Of a stretch of 64,000 nt of DNA, positions 32,530-41,293 are shown one piece after another. The notes beneath the pieces were generated by a model. The model saw only the letters and a program-made list of their open reading frames with translations. It was not told the DNA's origin and searched no databases. This stretch comes from Terrabacter sp040702505 (lineage in GTDB: Bacteria > Actinomycetota > Actinomycetes > Actinomycetales > Dermatophilaceae): the NCBI RefSeq assembly GCF_040702505.1, contig NZ_JBFBLC010000002.1, positions 682,001 through 746,000 on the forward strand, written 5' to 3'. Every line of letters starts with the position of its first letter. The stretch's first letter is position 1. Made by a program: the position numbers and the translations under genes.

Positions 32530-33648
32530 GTGACCGCGCCCATCTCCGTCCGAGACATCTCCGCCGCCGAGCACCTCGCGTGGCTGCGGACCCAGCCGTC
32601 GGCGAGCTTCCTCCAGACGCCGGCCTGGGCCGAGGTCAAGCCGGAGTGGCGCGCCGAGTCGGTGGGCTGGTTCGAGGGCGAGCAGATGGTCGGCGCGGCG
32701 CTCGTGCTGCACCGCTCGCTCCCCCGCCTGCACCGTTCGCTGGCCTACGTGCCCGAAGGCCCGTGCATCGACTGGTCCTCGCCGCGCCTCGTCGAGCTGC
32801 TGCGAGCGCTGCGCGACCACCTCAAGGCCAAGGGCGCGTTCGCGCTGCGGCTCGGCCCGCCCGTGGCGACGCACCGCTGGCACACGGCCACGATCAAGGA
32901 CGCCATCGCCGACCCGGCGATCGACCGCTACGACCAGGCGACCCCCGACGTCGTTGAGCCTGTGGGCACGGCGGTCGTCGCCGAGCTGCAGCGCCTCGGC
33001 TTCCGCCACCTCAGCCCGGAGGACGGCTTCGCGGCGGGCCAGCCGGAGTACGTCTTCCAGGTCCCCCTGGCCGGCCGCACCGAGGCCGACGTGCTCGCCG
33101 GGATGAACCAGCTCTGGCGGCGCAACATCAAGAAGACAGCGAAGAACGGCGTGGTCGTGCGTGTCGGCGACGACTCGGACCTGCCCGCCTTCCACCGCAC
33201 GTACGTCGAGACCGCCGAGCGCGACCGCTTCACACCGCGCGGGCTCGAGTACTTCCAACGCATGTATGCCGCCCTGTCGACCGAGGACGCCGACCGGATC
33301 CGCGTCTACCTTGCCGAGCACGAGGGCGACGTGCTGGCTGCCACGATCTTCATCCGGGTCGGCGAGCACGCGTGGTACTCCTACGGCGCCTCGACGTCGG
33401 CCAAGCGCGAGCTGCAGGGCTCGACGGCCATCCAGTGGCGGATGATGCAGGACTCGATCGCGGCCGGCGCGACCGTCTACGACCTGCGCGGCATCACGAA
33501 CACGGTCGACGCGGACAACCCCCACATCGGGCTCATCCGCTTCAAGGTCGGCACCGGCGGCGAGGCCGTGCGGCTCGCCGGCGAGTGGGATCTGCCGCTG
33601 AACCCCTTGCTGTACAAGGCTTTCGATCTCTACATGAAGCGGCGGTGA
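32530..33648 (+). CDS. FemX/FemAB-family peptidyltransferase
   Basis: A 372-aa protein with the tandem GNAT fold of FemAB enzymes, which use aminoacyl-tRNA to add amino acids to the lipid II stem peptide. Landmarks are SFLQTPAWAEVKPEWRAES near the N-terminus, LAYVPEGPCIDW, EYVFQVPLAGRTEADVLAGM, NQLWRRNIKKTAKNGVVVR and the second-domain block WYSYGASTSAKRELQGSTAI and YDLRGITNTVDADNPHIGL. Length is usual for FemX. It precedes an alanine-racemase-like gene by 6 bp, so the pair may build or vary the peptidoglycan cross-bridge. Residue added is unknown. GTG at 32530 has no SD but a TAGCGT box. Confidence 0.9.
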   Translation: MTAPISVRDISAAEHLAWLRTQPSASFLQTPAWAEVKPEWRAESVGWFEGEQMVGAALVLHRSLPRLHRSLAYVPEGPCIDWSSPRLVELLRALRDHLKAKGAFALRLGPPVATHRWHTATIKDAIADPAIDRYDQATPDVVEPVGTAVVAELQRLGFRHLSPEDGFAAGQPEYVFQVPLAGRTEADVLAGMNQLWRRNIKKTAKNGVVVRVGDDSDLPAFHRTYVETAERDRFTPRGLEYFQRMYAALSTEDADRIRVYLAEHEGDVLAATIFIRVGEHAWYSYGASTSAKRELQGSTAIQWRMMQDSIAAGATVYDLRGITNTVDADNPHIGLIRFKVGTGGEAVRLAGEWDLPLNPLLYKAFDLYMKRR

Positions 33649-33654
33649 GCTCTC

Positions 33655-34671
33655 GTGTCCTTCGTCCTGCACGTCGACGGTGAGCGCTGGAGGGCCGGCC
33701 ACGACCGGTTCGTGGCCGAGCACCCGGGCGTGGTCCCGGTCGTCAAGGGCAACGGCTACGGCTTCGGGCGCGACCTGCTCTGCGCCGAGGCGGCGCGCCT
33801 GCAGGTCCCCATGATCGCGGTCGGCGCCTACACCGAGGTGCCCGAGGCCCTCGCGGCCTTCGGTGGCGACGTGCTCGTCATGGAGCCCTACCGGGCTGCG
33901 ATCCACGCCGACCTGCCCGACCTCGGCAACCGCCGGGTCGTCCACACCGTCACGACGCGCGGCGATCTCGAGAGCCTGCGAGGCCTCGCGGCCGACTCCA
34001 AGCTCGTTGTCGAGGGGCTGACGTCGATGAACCGCTACGGGGCCGAAATGACGGACGTGGCGCAGCTGGCCGGCGACGCCGACGCGCTCGGCGTGACCCT
34101 GCACCTTCCGCTCGGCACCGGGCACGTCGAGGAGATCACCCGGTTCATCGCGGCCGTGCCCGGCGAGCGGACGTGGTTCCTCTCGCACGTCTCGGCCGCC
34201 GAGCTGGGCACCCTGGCCGGCCGTTTCCCCGAGCACGAGTTCCGTCCGCGCATCGGCACCGCCCTCTGGTATGCCGACAAGGACTCCTACGAGGTGCGCG
34301 CGCACGTCCTCGACGTCCGGCCGGTCCCCAAGGGAACCCGCGTCGGCTACCGGCAGCGGGAGGTTCCCGCCGGACACCTCGTCGTCGTCAGCGGCGGCAC
34401 CTCGCACGGCGTCGCCATGGAGAGCCCCTCGTCGGCCGCCACCCCACGCGCCCGCGCGATCGCCGTCGCCGAAGGCGTGCTGGAGGCGGTGCACCGCGTG
34501 CGCTCCCCCTTCACCGTGTCCGGGACGATGCCCCGCTTCGCCGAGCCACCACACATGCAGTGCAGCATCCTGTCGCTGCCGGCCGGCGTGACTCCCCCGC
34601 GGATCGGCGACGAGGTGCCGGTCCGGATGCGCCTGACGACGACGACGCCCGACGCCGTCGTCGTCTCCTGA
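33655..34671 (+). CDS. Alanine-racemase-like PLP enzyme
   Basis: A 338-aa protein with an alanine racemase N-terminal barrel. The PLP Lys is Lys31 in VVKGNGYGFGRD, the counterpart of VKANAYGHG in Alr. SHVSAAELGTLAGRFP and RPRIGTALW follow in the barrel positions, and the C-terminal part (about 215-338; VLDVRPVPKGTRVGYRQREV) has the beta-domain pattern. It is shorter than Alr (usually 360-380 aa) and its catalytic C-terminal Tyr cannot be assigned with certainty, so another substrate or a regulatory role is possible. GTG at 33655 is 6 bp from the femX stop with GGTGAG upstream, so translation is coupled. Confidence 0.82.
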   Translation: MSFVLHVDGERWRAGHDRFVAEHPGVVPVVKGNGYGFGRDLLCAEAARLQVPMIAVGAYTEVPEALAAFGGDVLVMEPYRAAIHADLPDLGNRRVVHTVTTRGDLESLRGLAADSKLVVEGLTSMNRYGAEMTDVAQLAGDADALGVTLHLPLGTGHVEEITRFIAAVPGERTWFLSHVSAAELGTLAGRFPEHEFRPRIGTALWYADKDSYEVRAHVLDVRPVPKGTRVGYRQREVPAGHLVVVSGGTSHGVAMESPSSAATPRARAIAVAEGVLEAVHRVRSPFTVSGTMPRFAEPPHMQCSILSLPAGVTPPRIGDEVPVRMRLTTTTPDAVVVS

Positions 34672-34704
34672 CCCGTCTCCGAACCTCTCTCCTGACCCGA
34701 CGGC

Positions 34705-35961
34705 CTAGGCGCTCGCGATCCACGTGCCGGCCGCGGCGACCAGTGCCCCGATCCCGATACCCAGAGTGGGGTCGATGACCGGCGCGTAGAGCGGCGAGTG
34801 GTTGGAGGGCACCTGGTCCATGGCGGCCCGGACCCCCTCGAGGTCCTGCGCGTCGGCGAAGACGGCGGGATCAGCGCCACCGAGCAGCCAGAAGACGCAG
34901 GACGCCCCGGCTGCGCTCGCGAGCAGCCCGACGTCCTCGCTGCCCGTCACGGGTCCCGGGTCGACCACGCGTCCCGGCCCGACGACCGACTCCAGGGCCG
35001 GCTTCGTGCGCTCGGCGGCGGGGACGTCGTTGACCACGGCGGGAGCCTGCTCGAGCGCCTCGACGAGTGGCGACCGGGCCCCGCGACCGCCGCCTCACCC
35101 TCGACGATGCGGGTGATGGCGGCCAGCACCCGCTCGCGCACCCGGACGTCGTAGGTGCGCACGTTGAGCAGCAGGACGGCCTCGTCCGGGATGATGTTGG
35201 CCTTGGTGCCGGCCTGCACCGAGCCCACCGTGAGCACTGGGGTGTCCGTGCCGGCCACCTCCCGGGACACGACTGTCTGCAGCCGCAGCACGGTGGCGGC
35301 CGCGAGCACGACGGGGTCGACAGTGGCTTCGGGACGGGAGCCGTGGCCACCACGGCCGTAGAGCGTCACGCGCAGGCTGTCGGATGCGGCGAAGGCGCTC
35401 CCGGGCCGCAGGCCGATCACGCCGGCAGGAATGGGGGCCACGTGCTGGCCGAGCACGACGTCGGGGCGCGGGCCCTGTCGTAGAGCCCGTCCTCGACCAT
35501 GGCTGCCGCGCCCCGCGCGAGCTCCTCCGCCGGCTGCAGCACGGCGACCCGGGTGCCCGTCCACGAGTCGTCGGCCGCGAGCACCGCCACCGCCCCGAGC
35601 AGGCAGGAGACGTGCACGTCGTGACCGCAGGCGTGCATGACCGGGACGTCCCGACCGTCCGGGTCCACACCCCGCGCCGCACTCGCATACGGCAGCCCGG
35701 TGGCCTCGGCGACGGGAAGGCCGTCCATGTCGGCACGCAGCAGCACGACCGGCCCCTCGCCCCGGTGCAGGACGCCCGTGACGCCGGTGCCACCGACGCC
35801 CTCCGTCACCGCGAGGCCCTGCTCGCGCAGCCAGCCGGCGGCGATGCCGGCGGTGCGGTGCTCGGCGAAGGAGAGCTCCGGGTGCTGGTGGAGGTCACGG
35901 TAGAGGTCACGGACCCGGGGCAGCACGGCCTCGAGGGCTGTGGAGGTGATGAACGGAACAT
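34705..35961 (-). pseudogene. Frameshifted M20 amidohydrolase (HipO-type peptidase)
   Basis: The fragments run in the right order but in different frames. From about 35930 VLPRVRDLYRDLHQHPELSF, LLRADMDGLPVAEATGLPY and the metal motif HACGHDVH appear. At about 35480 the frame must shift after GLYDR to give RPDVVLGQHVAPIPAGVIGL and GRGGHGSRPEATVDPV. At about 35075 it shifts again after EGEAAVAG to give SPLVEALEQAPAVVNDVP and then LLGGADPAVF, DQVPSNHSPLYAPV and the stop at 34705. This is a complete M20 amidohydrolase apart from two single-base losses. The start may be the GTG near 35930, since upstream codons are out of frame. Sequencing error is an alternative. Confidence 0.8.
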
Positions 35962-36067
35962 ATCGACGCCGATGACGACCACCAAGCGTTCTGCACAGGG
36001 TCGGACCGGCGCCGCGGCGCACGCTGCCGAGCTCCGCACGAACGTGCTGCCTGGCGCGCGTCCGCCC

Positions 36068-37102
36068 TCACCGACGTTGCGAACCGCCGGCCTCGTAGCC
36101 CTCGTGGCCCTCGTGGTCCCCGTGGCCCCCGTAGCCCCTGACGAGCCAGCGCAGCTCGCTGCGGTGCGTGAGGCCCAACTTGGCCAGGACCGAGGCCATG
36201 TGGGTCTTCACCGTGGCTGTGGAGATGTCCAGCGCCTCGGCGATGCCTGCGTTGCCGGGATCGCCCTCGGGCCCGGTCACGAGCGCGACGACGGCACGCT
36301 CGCGTGGTGAGAGGCCCTCGAGGGGGTCGGCGGCATCGTGTCCGGGCCCGCCGTGCTCCGGTCGCATCCCGAGGCGGGTGACGATCGCCGCCTGCACCTC
36401 GAAGCACCGCCGGCCGAAGGACTCCAGGCGCTCGAGGACGCTGTCCGCGCACCCGCTCTCGGCCAGGACTCGCTGCAGGTCGTCGAGGTCCGCCGCCAGC
36501 TGGGTCAGCGCCGACGACGCCTGGTTGACGGCCATGAGGGTGCCGGCGCGGCCCGAGTCCTCGAGCTCGGGGTAGACCATGGCCAGGTTGAGCCGCCTGA
36601 CTGGGCTCATCGCGAGGATCCGGTCCTGGACCAGGCCCGCGAGCCACGTCAACGCCGTGACGACCTCGTCGCCGAGGGAGTCGGGAGTGTCGGAGAGGGC
36701 GCCGATCAGGCCGACGACCCCGTCGTCGGTCGCCATCGGGACGACGACCGCATCGGCCGAGAGGTCCTCGTCCCCGAAGCGCATCCCCCTGTTGAGCAGG
36801 GCGCCCTGGTCGTCGGCGTAGCGATACGGCTTCCGGGACGCCAGGACCCACGCCACCAGGCCACTCGGGCCGTAGCTCATCGTGCCGGCCTCCACGTGGC
36901 GGCCGTTGCTGAAGACGTAGGGGTAGGAGATCTGGCGGTCGCGCACGCGCACGAGGGCGACGTAGAAGTCGTCCACCGGTGCGATCGACCCGACCGCGGC
37001 GCGGCAGGCGTCGTACACCGTGAACACGTCCGAACGGTCCGCCTCGTGGATGGCCTGGTCCGCGTGCCGCAGCGCACGCACGGCGGCGTCACTGAGCGGC
37101 AT
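36068..37102 (-). CDS. GAF-domain LuxR-type transcriptional regulator
   Basis: A 344-aa regulator. Residues about 20-180 form a GAF-like sensor (DVFTVYDACRAAVGSIAPVD, DDFYVALVRVRDRQISYPYV, DAVVVPMATDDGVVGLIGAL). A helical linker (about 195-245) precedes the LuxR helix-turn-helix (about 260-325; LSPRERAVVALVTGPEGDPG, NAGIAEALDISTATVKTHMA, SVLAKLGLTHRSELRWLVRG). The C-terminal 17 residues are a GYGGHGDHEGHEGY repeat, encoded by 9-bp tandem repeats. Signal and target are unknown. ATG at 37100-37102 is used; GGAAGGAGCAGC upstream provides a good SD. It is divergent from the metallopeptidase gene with 458 bp between. Confidence 0.9.
   Translation of the reverse strand: MPLSDAAVRALRHADQAIHEADRSDVFTVYDACRAAVGSIAPVDDFYVALVRVRDRQISYPYVFSNGRHVEAGTMSYGPSGLVAWVLASRKPYRYADDQGALLNRGMRFGDEDLSADAVVVPMATDDGVVGLIGALSDTPDSLGDEVVTALTWLAGLVQDRILAMSPVRRLNLAMVYPELEDSGRAGTLMAVNQASSALTQLAADLDDLQRVLAESGCADSVLERLESFGRRCFEVQAAIVTRLGMRPEHGGPGHDAADPLEGLSPRERAVVALVTGPEGDPGNAGIAEALDISTATVKTHMASVLAKLGLTHRSELRWLVRGYGGHGDHEGHEGYEAGGSQRR
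36092..36138 (-). repeat. 9-bp tandem repeat at the 3' end of the LuxR gene
   Basis: Five imperfect copies of a 9-bp unit (such as GGCCACGAG on the coding strand) encode (G/E)(G/D)(H/Y) tripeptides at the C-terminus. Copy number may vary between strains. Confidence 0.6.
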
Positions 37103-37560
37103 GCTGCTCCTTCCTCGACCTTCCTCGACCGGCGGTCACCACCTCGTCCCTACCCCAACCGGCCATCCTGCCAGCAGGACCCCACGGGCCCCGTGCGCGC
37201 TCGCTCGTCCCGAGGATGAGGGCGCGAATCATCCCCCGGCGGATTCCCGGTGGGGCACCCGCACCCCGAGACTGTCCGGGTCGAGCCAGCAGTGTCGAGG
37301 TGGTGCTGGGACCGGGCGAGCCGTCGGTGGCGGCCGAGCACGTGCGCGAGAGGGGGCGCGTGCTCAAACGCCCACACCCGCCACTGGTGCTCGCAGCCCC
37401 CGGTCCTCGGCTCACGTGGAGGGATGCCGAGGACCGGGGGCTTCTCCACGACCAACGGGTACGTCTGCCACACGGCTGCACGACGAGCCCGGTCGCCGCG
37501 CAATAAGGTGATCTCGACCGACCCGGTTGGCCCCGCGGTCCAGACCCCAGGAGCGGCACC
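37103..37560. other. 458-bp divergent intergenic region
   Basis: No credible gene was found. It holds the 5' leader of the LuxR-type gene, a strong hairpin at 37395-37442, and the leader of the metallopeptidase with GGAG about 8 nt before ATG 37561. Short frames here lack coding bias. No tRNA shape was seen. Confidence 0.5.
37395..37442. terminator. Strong orphan hairpin between divergent genes
   Basis: Arms 37395-37410 and 37427-37442 are a 16-bp perfect inverted repeat (AGCCCCCGGTCCTCGG) with a 16-nt loop. No annotated gene ends near it, so it could terminate an unannotated RNA or act as a leader structure for the metallopeptidase gene. Confidence 0.6.
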
Positions 37561-38523
37561 ATGAGCTTCAACGACAACGCCCAGCTCGACACCTCGCAGG
37601 TCGAGAGCGGCGGCAGCGGCGGGTTCGGCGGTGGGGGTGGTGGCGGCTTCCCCGGTGGCATCCGGGTCGGCGGCGGCATCGGCGGCCTCATCCTGCTGGT
37701 GCTCGCGCTCGTCTTCGGGGGCAACGTCCTGGGTGGCGGCGGCAGCGACGGGTCGAGCCAGACCGGCGGGTTCCCGTCGCAGCAGCTGCAGAGCGACCAG
37801 GTGGCCGCCGGTGGCCAGGTCGACGGGAACCAGTTCTCCCAGTGCAAGACCGGCGCGGACGCCAACCGGAACGACGTCTGCCTCATCATCGCGACGGTCA
37901 ACAGCGTCCAGGACTACTGGAGCAAGACCCTGCCGAGGTACGGCGTCACCTACCAGCCGGTGAAGACGGTCATCTACCAGGGCCAGACGCAGTCGCGCTG
38001 CGGCACGGCGAACGCACAGGTGGGCCCCTTCTACTGCCCGCTCGACGCCAAGGTCTACGTCGACGCGAGCTTCTTCCAGGAGCTCGAGGACAAGTTCGGC
38101 GCCAACGGCGGTCAGCTGGCCAAGGAGTACGTCATCGCCCACGAGTACGGCCACCACATCCAGGACCAGCTGAACCTGCTCGGGCGCGCCCAGCAGGACC
38201 CGCAGGGCGCCAACTCCGGCTCCGTGCGCACCGAGCTGATGGCCGACTGCCTGGCCGGCACGTGGGTCAAGCACGCGACCGAGACCACCGACAAGAACGG
38301 CACGACGCTGCTCAAGCCGATCACCCAGACGGACATCAAGTCGGCGCTGTCGGCCGCCGCGGCCGTGGGCGACGACCGGATCCAGCAGAAGGCCCAGGGC
38401 AGGGTCACGCCCGAGACCTGGACGCACGGCTCCTCGGAGGCCCGCATGAAGTGGTTCAGCCAGGGCTACGAGACGGGCGACCTCAACCAGTGCAACACCT
38501 TCGGCGTCTCGAAGGTCAGCTGA
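37561..38523 (+). CDS. Neutral zinc metallopeptidase (YpfJ-type)
   Basis: A 320-aa membrane-anchored metallopeptidase of the YpfJ/zinc-binding neutral protease family. The cytoplasmic N-terminus (about 1-32) is Gly-rich. One membrane helix follows (about 38-57, GGLILLVLALVFGG), then a Gly/Ser/Gln linker. The extracytoplasmic domain has FYCPLDAKVYVDASFFQELE, then the zinc site VIAHEYGHHIQDQ (His194, His198 region) and TELMADCLAGTWVKHAT supplying the third ligand Glu. The C-terminus ends DLNQCNTFGVSKVS. Cys residues in CKTG, CLII, CGTA and YCPL suggest disulfides. ATG at 37561 is preceded by GGAG. Substrate unknown. Confidence 0.9.
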   Translation: MSFNDNAQLDTSQVESGGSGGFGGGGGGGFPGGIRVGGGIGGLILLVLALVFGGNVLGGGGSDGSSQTGGFPSQQLQSDQVAAGGQVDGNQFSQCKTGADANRNDVCLIIATVNSVQDYWSKTLPRYGVTYQPVKTVIYQGQTQSRCGTANAQVGPFYCPLDAKVYVDASFFQELEDKFGANGGQLAKEYVIAHEYGHHIQDQLNLLGRAQQDPQGANSGSVRTELMADCLAGTWVKHATETTDKNGTTLLKPITQTDIKSALSAAAAVGDDRIQQKAQGRVTPETWTHGSSEARMKWFSQGYETGDLNQCNTFGVSKVS

Positions 38524-38532
38524 CCGGTCGCA

Positions 38533-39159
38533 TCACCCCTGCCGACCCGCCTCGACCTCGGTGAGCGCCACCCGCACGGCCCGCCCCCGGCGCAGGGCGT
38601 TCTCGAGGACCTCGCGCCGCGGGTCGGGCAGGTCGTAGAGCTCCCGTGTCGGCAGTCCTTGCAATGCCCGCAGGGCAGATGCCTCGAGAACCTCGCGCAC
38701 GAGGGTGCGGTCTCCTCCGACGACGAGGCCACGGGGTATGCCGCCCGCTCCCTCGCGCGGCGACTCGTCGTCCCCGAGCAGGATCCGCCGGGCGTGCCCG
38801 ACCACGGCGCCGACGAGCTCGTCGGCCTGCTTGCCCCGGCGCCGGGCGAAACGCTGCTGGGACCAGCCCCCGGCGGCGGTGCGGGACTGCACGTGACGCG
38901 TGCCGACCTTCGACGCGACGAACGCGTGCCCGCGAGACAGCCCCACGGCATACCCACCCCGCCTGACGAGCACGACGCCCAGCGGGTCATGCTCGAAGGG
39001 CGTGGCCACCACGGTCGAGCCGTCGGCCGCCCGCGCAGACACGACGACGCCGCCGGGAGTCTCCTCCTCGGCGGCGTCGTAGGTGCCGTGTCGCTCGGCG
39101 AAGCCGGCCATCCAGCGGCCGAACCGCTCGGGGGCGACCTCGACCACGCGGGACGTCAC
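38533..39159 (-). CDS. acVLRF1-type peptidyl-tRNA hydrolase (ribosome rescue)
   Basis: A 208-aa protein of the actinobacterial VLRF1 group, related to eukaryotic Vms1/eRF1, proposed to release peptidyl-tRNA from split ribosomal subunits. The release-loop pattern is seen in AAGGWSQQRFARRRGKQADE (about 95-114); the typical family stretch is a Gly followed by xxSQQRFARRR..Q, and this copy has Trp just before SQQ. N-terminal VVEVAPERFGRWMAGFAERH opens the fold, and ALTEVEAGRQG ends it. The SUF operon's last gene, the MIP18-type gene, ends 19 bp upstream on the same strand, so it may share that transcript. Confidence 0.82.
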   Translation of the reverse strand: MTSRVVEVAPERFGRWMAGFAERHGTYDAAEEETPGGVVVSARAADGSTVVATPFEHDPLGVVLVRRGGYAVGLSRGHAFVASKVGTRHVQSRTAAGGWSQQRFARRRGKQADELVGAVVGHARRILLGDDESPREGAGGIPRGLVVGGDRTLVREVLEASALRALQGLPTRELYDLPDPRREVLENALRRGRAVRVALTEVEAGRQG

Positions 39160-39178
39160 GATCGCGGCGGGTGCGGTC

Positions 39179-39505
39179 TCAGAGGTTGAAGCCGAGCGCG
39201 CGCAGCTGCTCGCGGCCGTCCTCGGTGATCTTGTCGGGGCCCCACGGCGGCATCCACACCCAGTTGATGCGGTGCGTGGTGACGAGGCCCTCGAGCGCCT
39301 GGGCGGTCTGGTCCTCGATGACGTCGGTCAGCGGGCAGGCGGCCGACGTGAGGGTCATGTCGATGACGGCGTGCGACTGGGCGTCGACGGTGATGCCGTA
39401 GACGAGGCCCAGGTCGACGACGTTGATGCCGAGCTCGGGGTCGACGACGTCGCGCAGGGCCTCCTCGACGTCGGCCACGTTGGGCGGGGTTGCGGTCTGG
39501 CTCAT
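39179..39505 (-). CDS. sufT: MIP18/SufT-family Fe-S assembly factor
   Basis: A 108-aa DUF59/MIP18 protein helping to deliver Fe-S clusters. VEEALRDVVDPELGINVVDL (about 13-31) and the reactive Cys57 in TLTSAACPLTD are the family marks, with VWMPPWGPDKITEDGREQLR near the C-terminus. The start is ATG at 39503-39505, which overlaps the sufU stop (ATGA). A frame extension to 39604 reads back into sufU and is rejected. It is the last SUF gene in the coupled series. Actinobacteria commonly have it directly after sufU. Confidence 0.92.
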   Translation of the reverse strand: MSQTATPPNVADVEEALRDVVDPELGINVVDLGLVYGITVDAQSHAVIDMTLTSAACPLTDVIEDQTAQALEGLVTTHRINWVWMPPWGPDKITEDGREQLRALGFNL

Positions 39506-39984
39506 GAGGAAACTCCTTGCGGGGACGAGGAAGTCGTGGACGAGATGTCGACGCCGGCCTGCGCCAGGGCGTCGGTGAAGGCGGTCCAGCCGAGCAGGGC
39601 GCACTTGACGCGCGCGGGGTACTTCGAGACGCCGGCGAAGGCGACGCCGTCGCCGATGACCGACTCGTCGCCGGGCACCGTGCCGCGGGAGGTCAGCATG
39701 GCCCGCATCGCCTCGAAGGTCTCGAGGGCCTCGGACACCGGGTGACCGATGACCTCCTCGGCGAGCACCGACGAGCTCGCCACCGAGATCGAGCAGCCCT
39801 GGGCGGCATACGACACGTCGGAGACCACGGCATCGCCGCCGGTGCCGGTGACGTCGACCCGCAGGGTCACCTCGTCACCGCACGTCGGGTTGATGTGGTG
39901 CACCTCGGCGTCGAACGGCTCACGCAGGCCGGCGTGGTGCGGGCGCTTGGAGTGCTCGAGGATCAGCTCCTGGTAGAGGTCCAT
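39502..39984 (-). CDS. sufU: Zinc-dependent sulfurtransferase SufU
   Basis: A 160-aa IscU-like protein that, in SUF systems of Gram-positive bacteria, takes sulfur from SufS by a zinc-ligand swap. Conserved residues are Cys35 and Asp37 in NPTCGDEVTLRV, Cys64 in AQGCSISVASSSVLAE and the third Cys in YPARVKCALLGW. The insertion between Cys64 and Cys126 (EVIGHPVSEALETFEAMRAM) is the SufU-type one, absent in IscU. The ATG at 39982-39984 overlaps the sufS stop (ATGA). One octamer copy (39804) is read as Tyr-Ala. The C-terminus is Ser/Thr-rich. Confidence 0.94.
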   Translation of the reverse strand: MDLYQELILEHSKRPHHAGLREPFDAEVHHINPTCGDEVTLRVDVTGTGGDAVVSDVSYAAQGCSISVASSSVLAEEVIGHPVSEALETFEAMRAMLTSRGTVPGDESVIGDGVAFAGVSKYPARVKCALLGWTAFTDALAQAGVDISSTTSSSPQGVSS

Positions 39985-41288
39985 CAGCTCGCCTCCCTCT
40001 CGGTCTCGAGTCCGAAGATCGCCGGGACCCGGTCGAGCGCCGCGAGCAGCGCTTCGACGTCGGCCACCGTGTTGTGCACGGCGAAGGACGCGCGCGTCGT
40101 GGCAGGCGCACCCAGCGCGCGGTGCAGCGGCCAGGCGCAGTGGTGCCCCACGCGTACGGCCACACCGGCATCGTCGAGCACCTGCCCGACGTCGTGGGCG
40201 TGCACGCCCTCGACGACGAACGCGACGGCACCGCCGCGACCGGTGCCGAGCGGCGGCCCGACGACCCGCACCCACGGGCGCTCGGCCAGGCCCCGCTGCA
40301 GCAGGTCGACGAGCGCGGCCTCGTGCGCGTGCATGCGCTCGATGCCGATCGCCTCGATCCACCGGACGGCGGCGGCGAGCCCCACGGCCTGGGCGGCGTT
40401 GGGCACGCCGGCCTCGAACTTCTGCGGCGCGGGCGCGTACGTCGAGCGCTCCATCGTTACGAGCTCGATCATCGAGCCACCCGTCAGGAACGGCGGCATG
40501 ACCTCGAGCAGCTCGGCACGTCCCCAGAGGACGCCGACCCCCATCGGGCCGTACATCTTGTGGCCGCTGAAGGCGAGGAAGTCAGCCCCGAGGGTTGCGA
40601 CGTCGACCGGCAGGTGCGGCACCGACTGGCAGGCGTCGACGACGACGAGCGCGCCGACCTCGTGGGCACGCCGAGCGAGCTCGCTGACCGGGTTGACGGT
40701 GCCGAGCACGTTGGAGACGTGCGTGAACGCGAAGACCTTGGTACGCGTGGTCAGCAGGTCGTCGAGGTCGGTCAGGTCGAGCGCGCCGTCGGCACCGACC
40801 GGCACCCACCGCAACGTGGCTCCGGTGCGGCGGGCGAGCTCCTGCCAGGGCACGAGGTTGGCGTGGTGCTCCATCTCGGTCACGAGGATCTCGTCACCGG
40901 GACCGAGCACGAACCGCTCGTCCTTGGGCTCGTCGGTCGGCGCCGCGTTGGAGAACGCGTAGGCGACGAGGTTGAGCGCCTCGGTGGCGTTCTTGGTGAA
41001 GACGACCTCGTGGGCCGGCGCACCGATGAACGACGCGATGGTGGCGCGGGCGGCCTCGAAGTCGTCGGTCGCCTCCTCGGCGAGCTGGTGCGCGCCCCGG
41101 TGGACCGCGGCGTTGTGCTGCTCGTAGAAGGCGCGCTCGGCGTCGAGGACCGCGACGGGCTTGTGCGACGTGGCGCCCGAGTCGAGGTAGACGAGCGGCC
41201 TGCCGTCACGCACCGTGCGCGCCAGGATCGGGAAGTCGCCGCGGATCGCGGCGAGCTCCCCGTCCGTGAACGGCAGGACGCCGGTCAT
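39984..41288 (-). CDS. sufS: Cysteine desulfurase SufS
   Basis: A 434-aa PLP enzyme releasing sulfur from cysteine for Fe-S clusters. PLP Lys is in LAFSGHKMYGPMGVGVLWG (about 237-255). The substrate/PLP loops YLDSGATSHKPVAVLDAER and AAVHRGAHQLAEEATDDFEA are the class II (SufS/CsdB) signature. The active Cys is in VRVGHHCAWPLHRALGAP (about 376-393). ATG at 41286-41288 is 5 bp from the sufC stop, and the stop overlaps the sufU ATG, so translation is coupled both ways. Length is normal. Codon use is typical of the operon. Confidence 0.96.
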   Translation of the reverse strand: MTGVLPFTDGELAAIRGDFPILARTVRDGRPLVYLDSGATSHKPVAVLDAERAFYEQHNAAVHRGAHQLAEEATDDFEAARATIASFIGAPAHEVVFTKNATEALNLVAYAFSNAAPTDEPKDERFVLGPGDEILVTEMEHHANLVPWQELARRTGATLRWVPVGADGALDLTDLDDLLTTRTKVFAFTHVSNVLGTVNPVSELARRAHEVGALVVVDACQSVPHLPVDVATLGADFLAFSGHKMYGPMGVGVLWGRAELLEVMPPFLTGGSMIELVTMERSTYAPAPQKFEAGVPNAAQAVGLAAAVRWIEAIGIERMHAHEAALVDLLQRGLAERPWVRVVGPPLGTGRGGAVAFVVEGVHAHDVGQVLDDAGVAVRVGHHCAWPLHRALGAPATTRASFAVHNTVADVEALLAALDRVPAIFGLETEREAS

Positions 41289-41293
41289 CCGGC

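Noticed and set aside
36060..36140. Possible CRISPR-like or direct-repeat array
   Set aside because: The repeats are 9 bp, contiguous and in frame at the end of the LuxR gene, with no spacers.
37103..37560. A tRNA or short protein gene in the divergent gap
   Set aside because: No cloverleaf or CCA end was found, and the short frames lack an RBS and coding bias.
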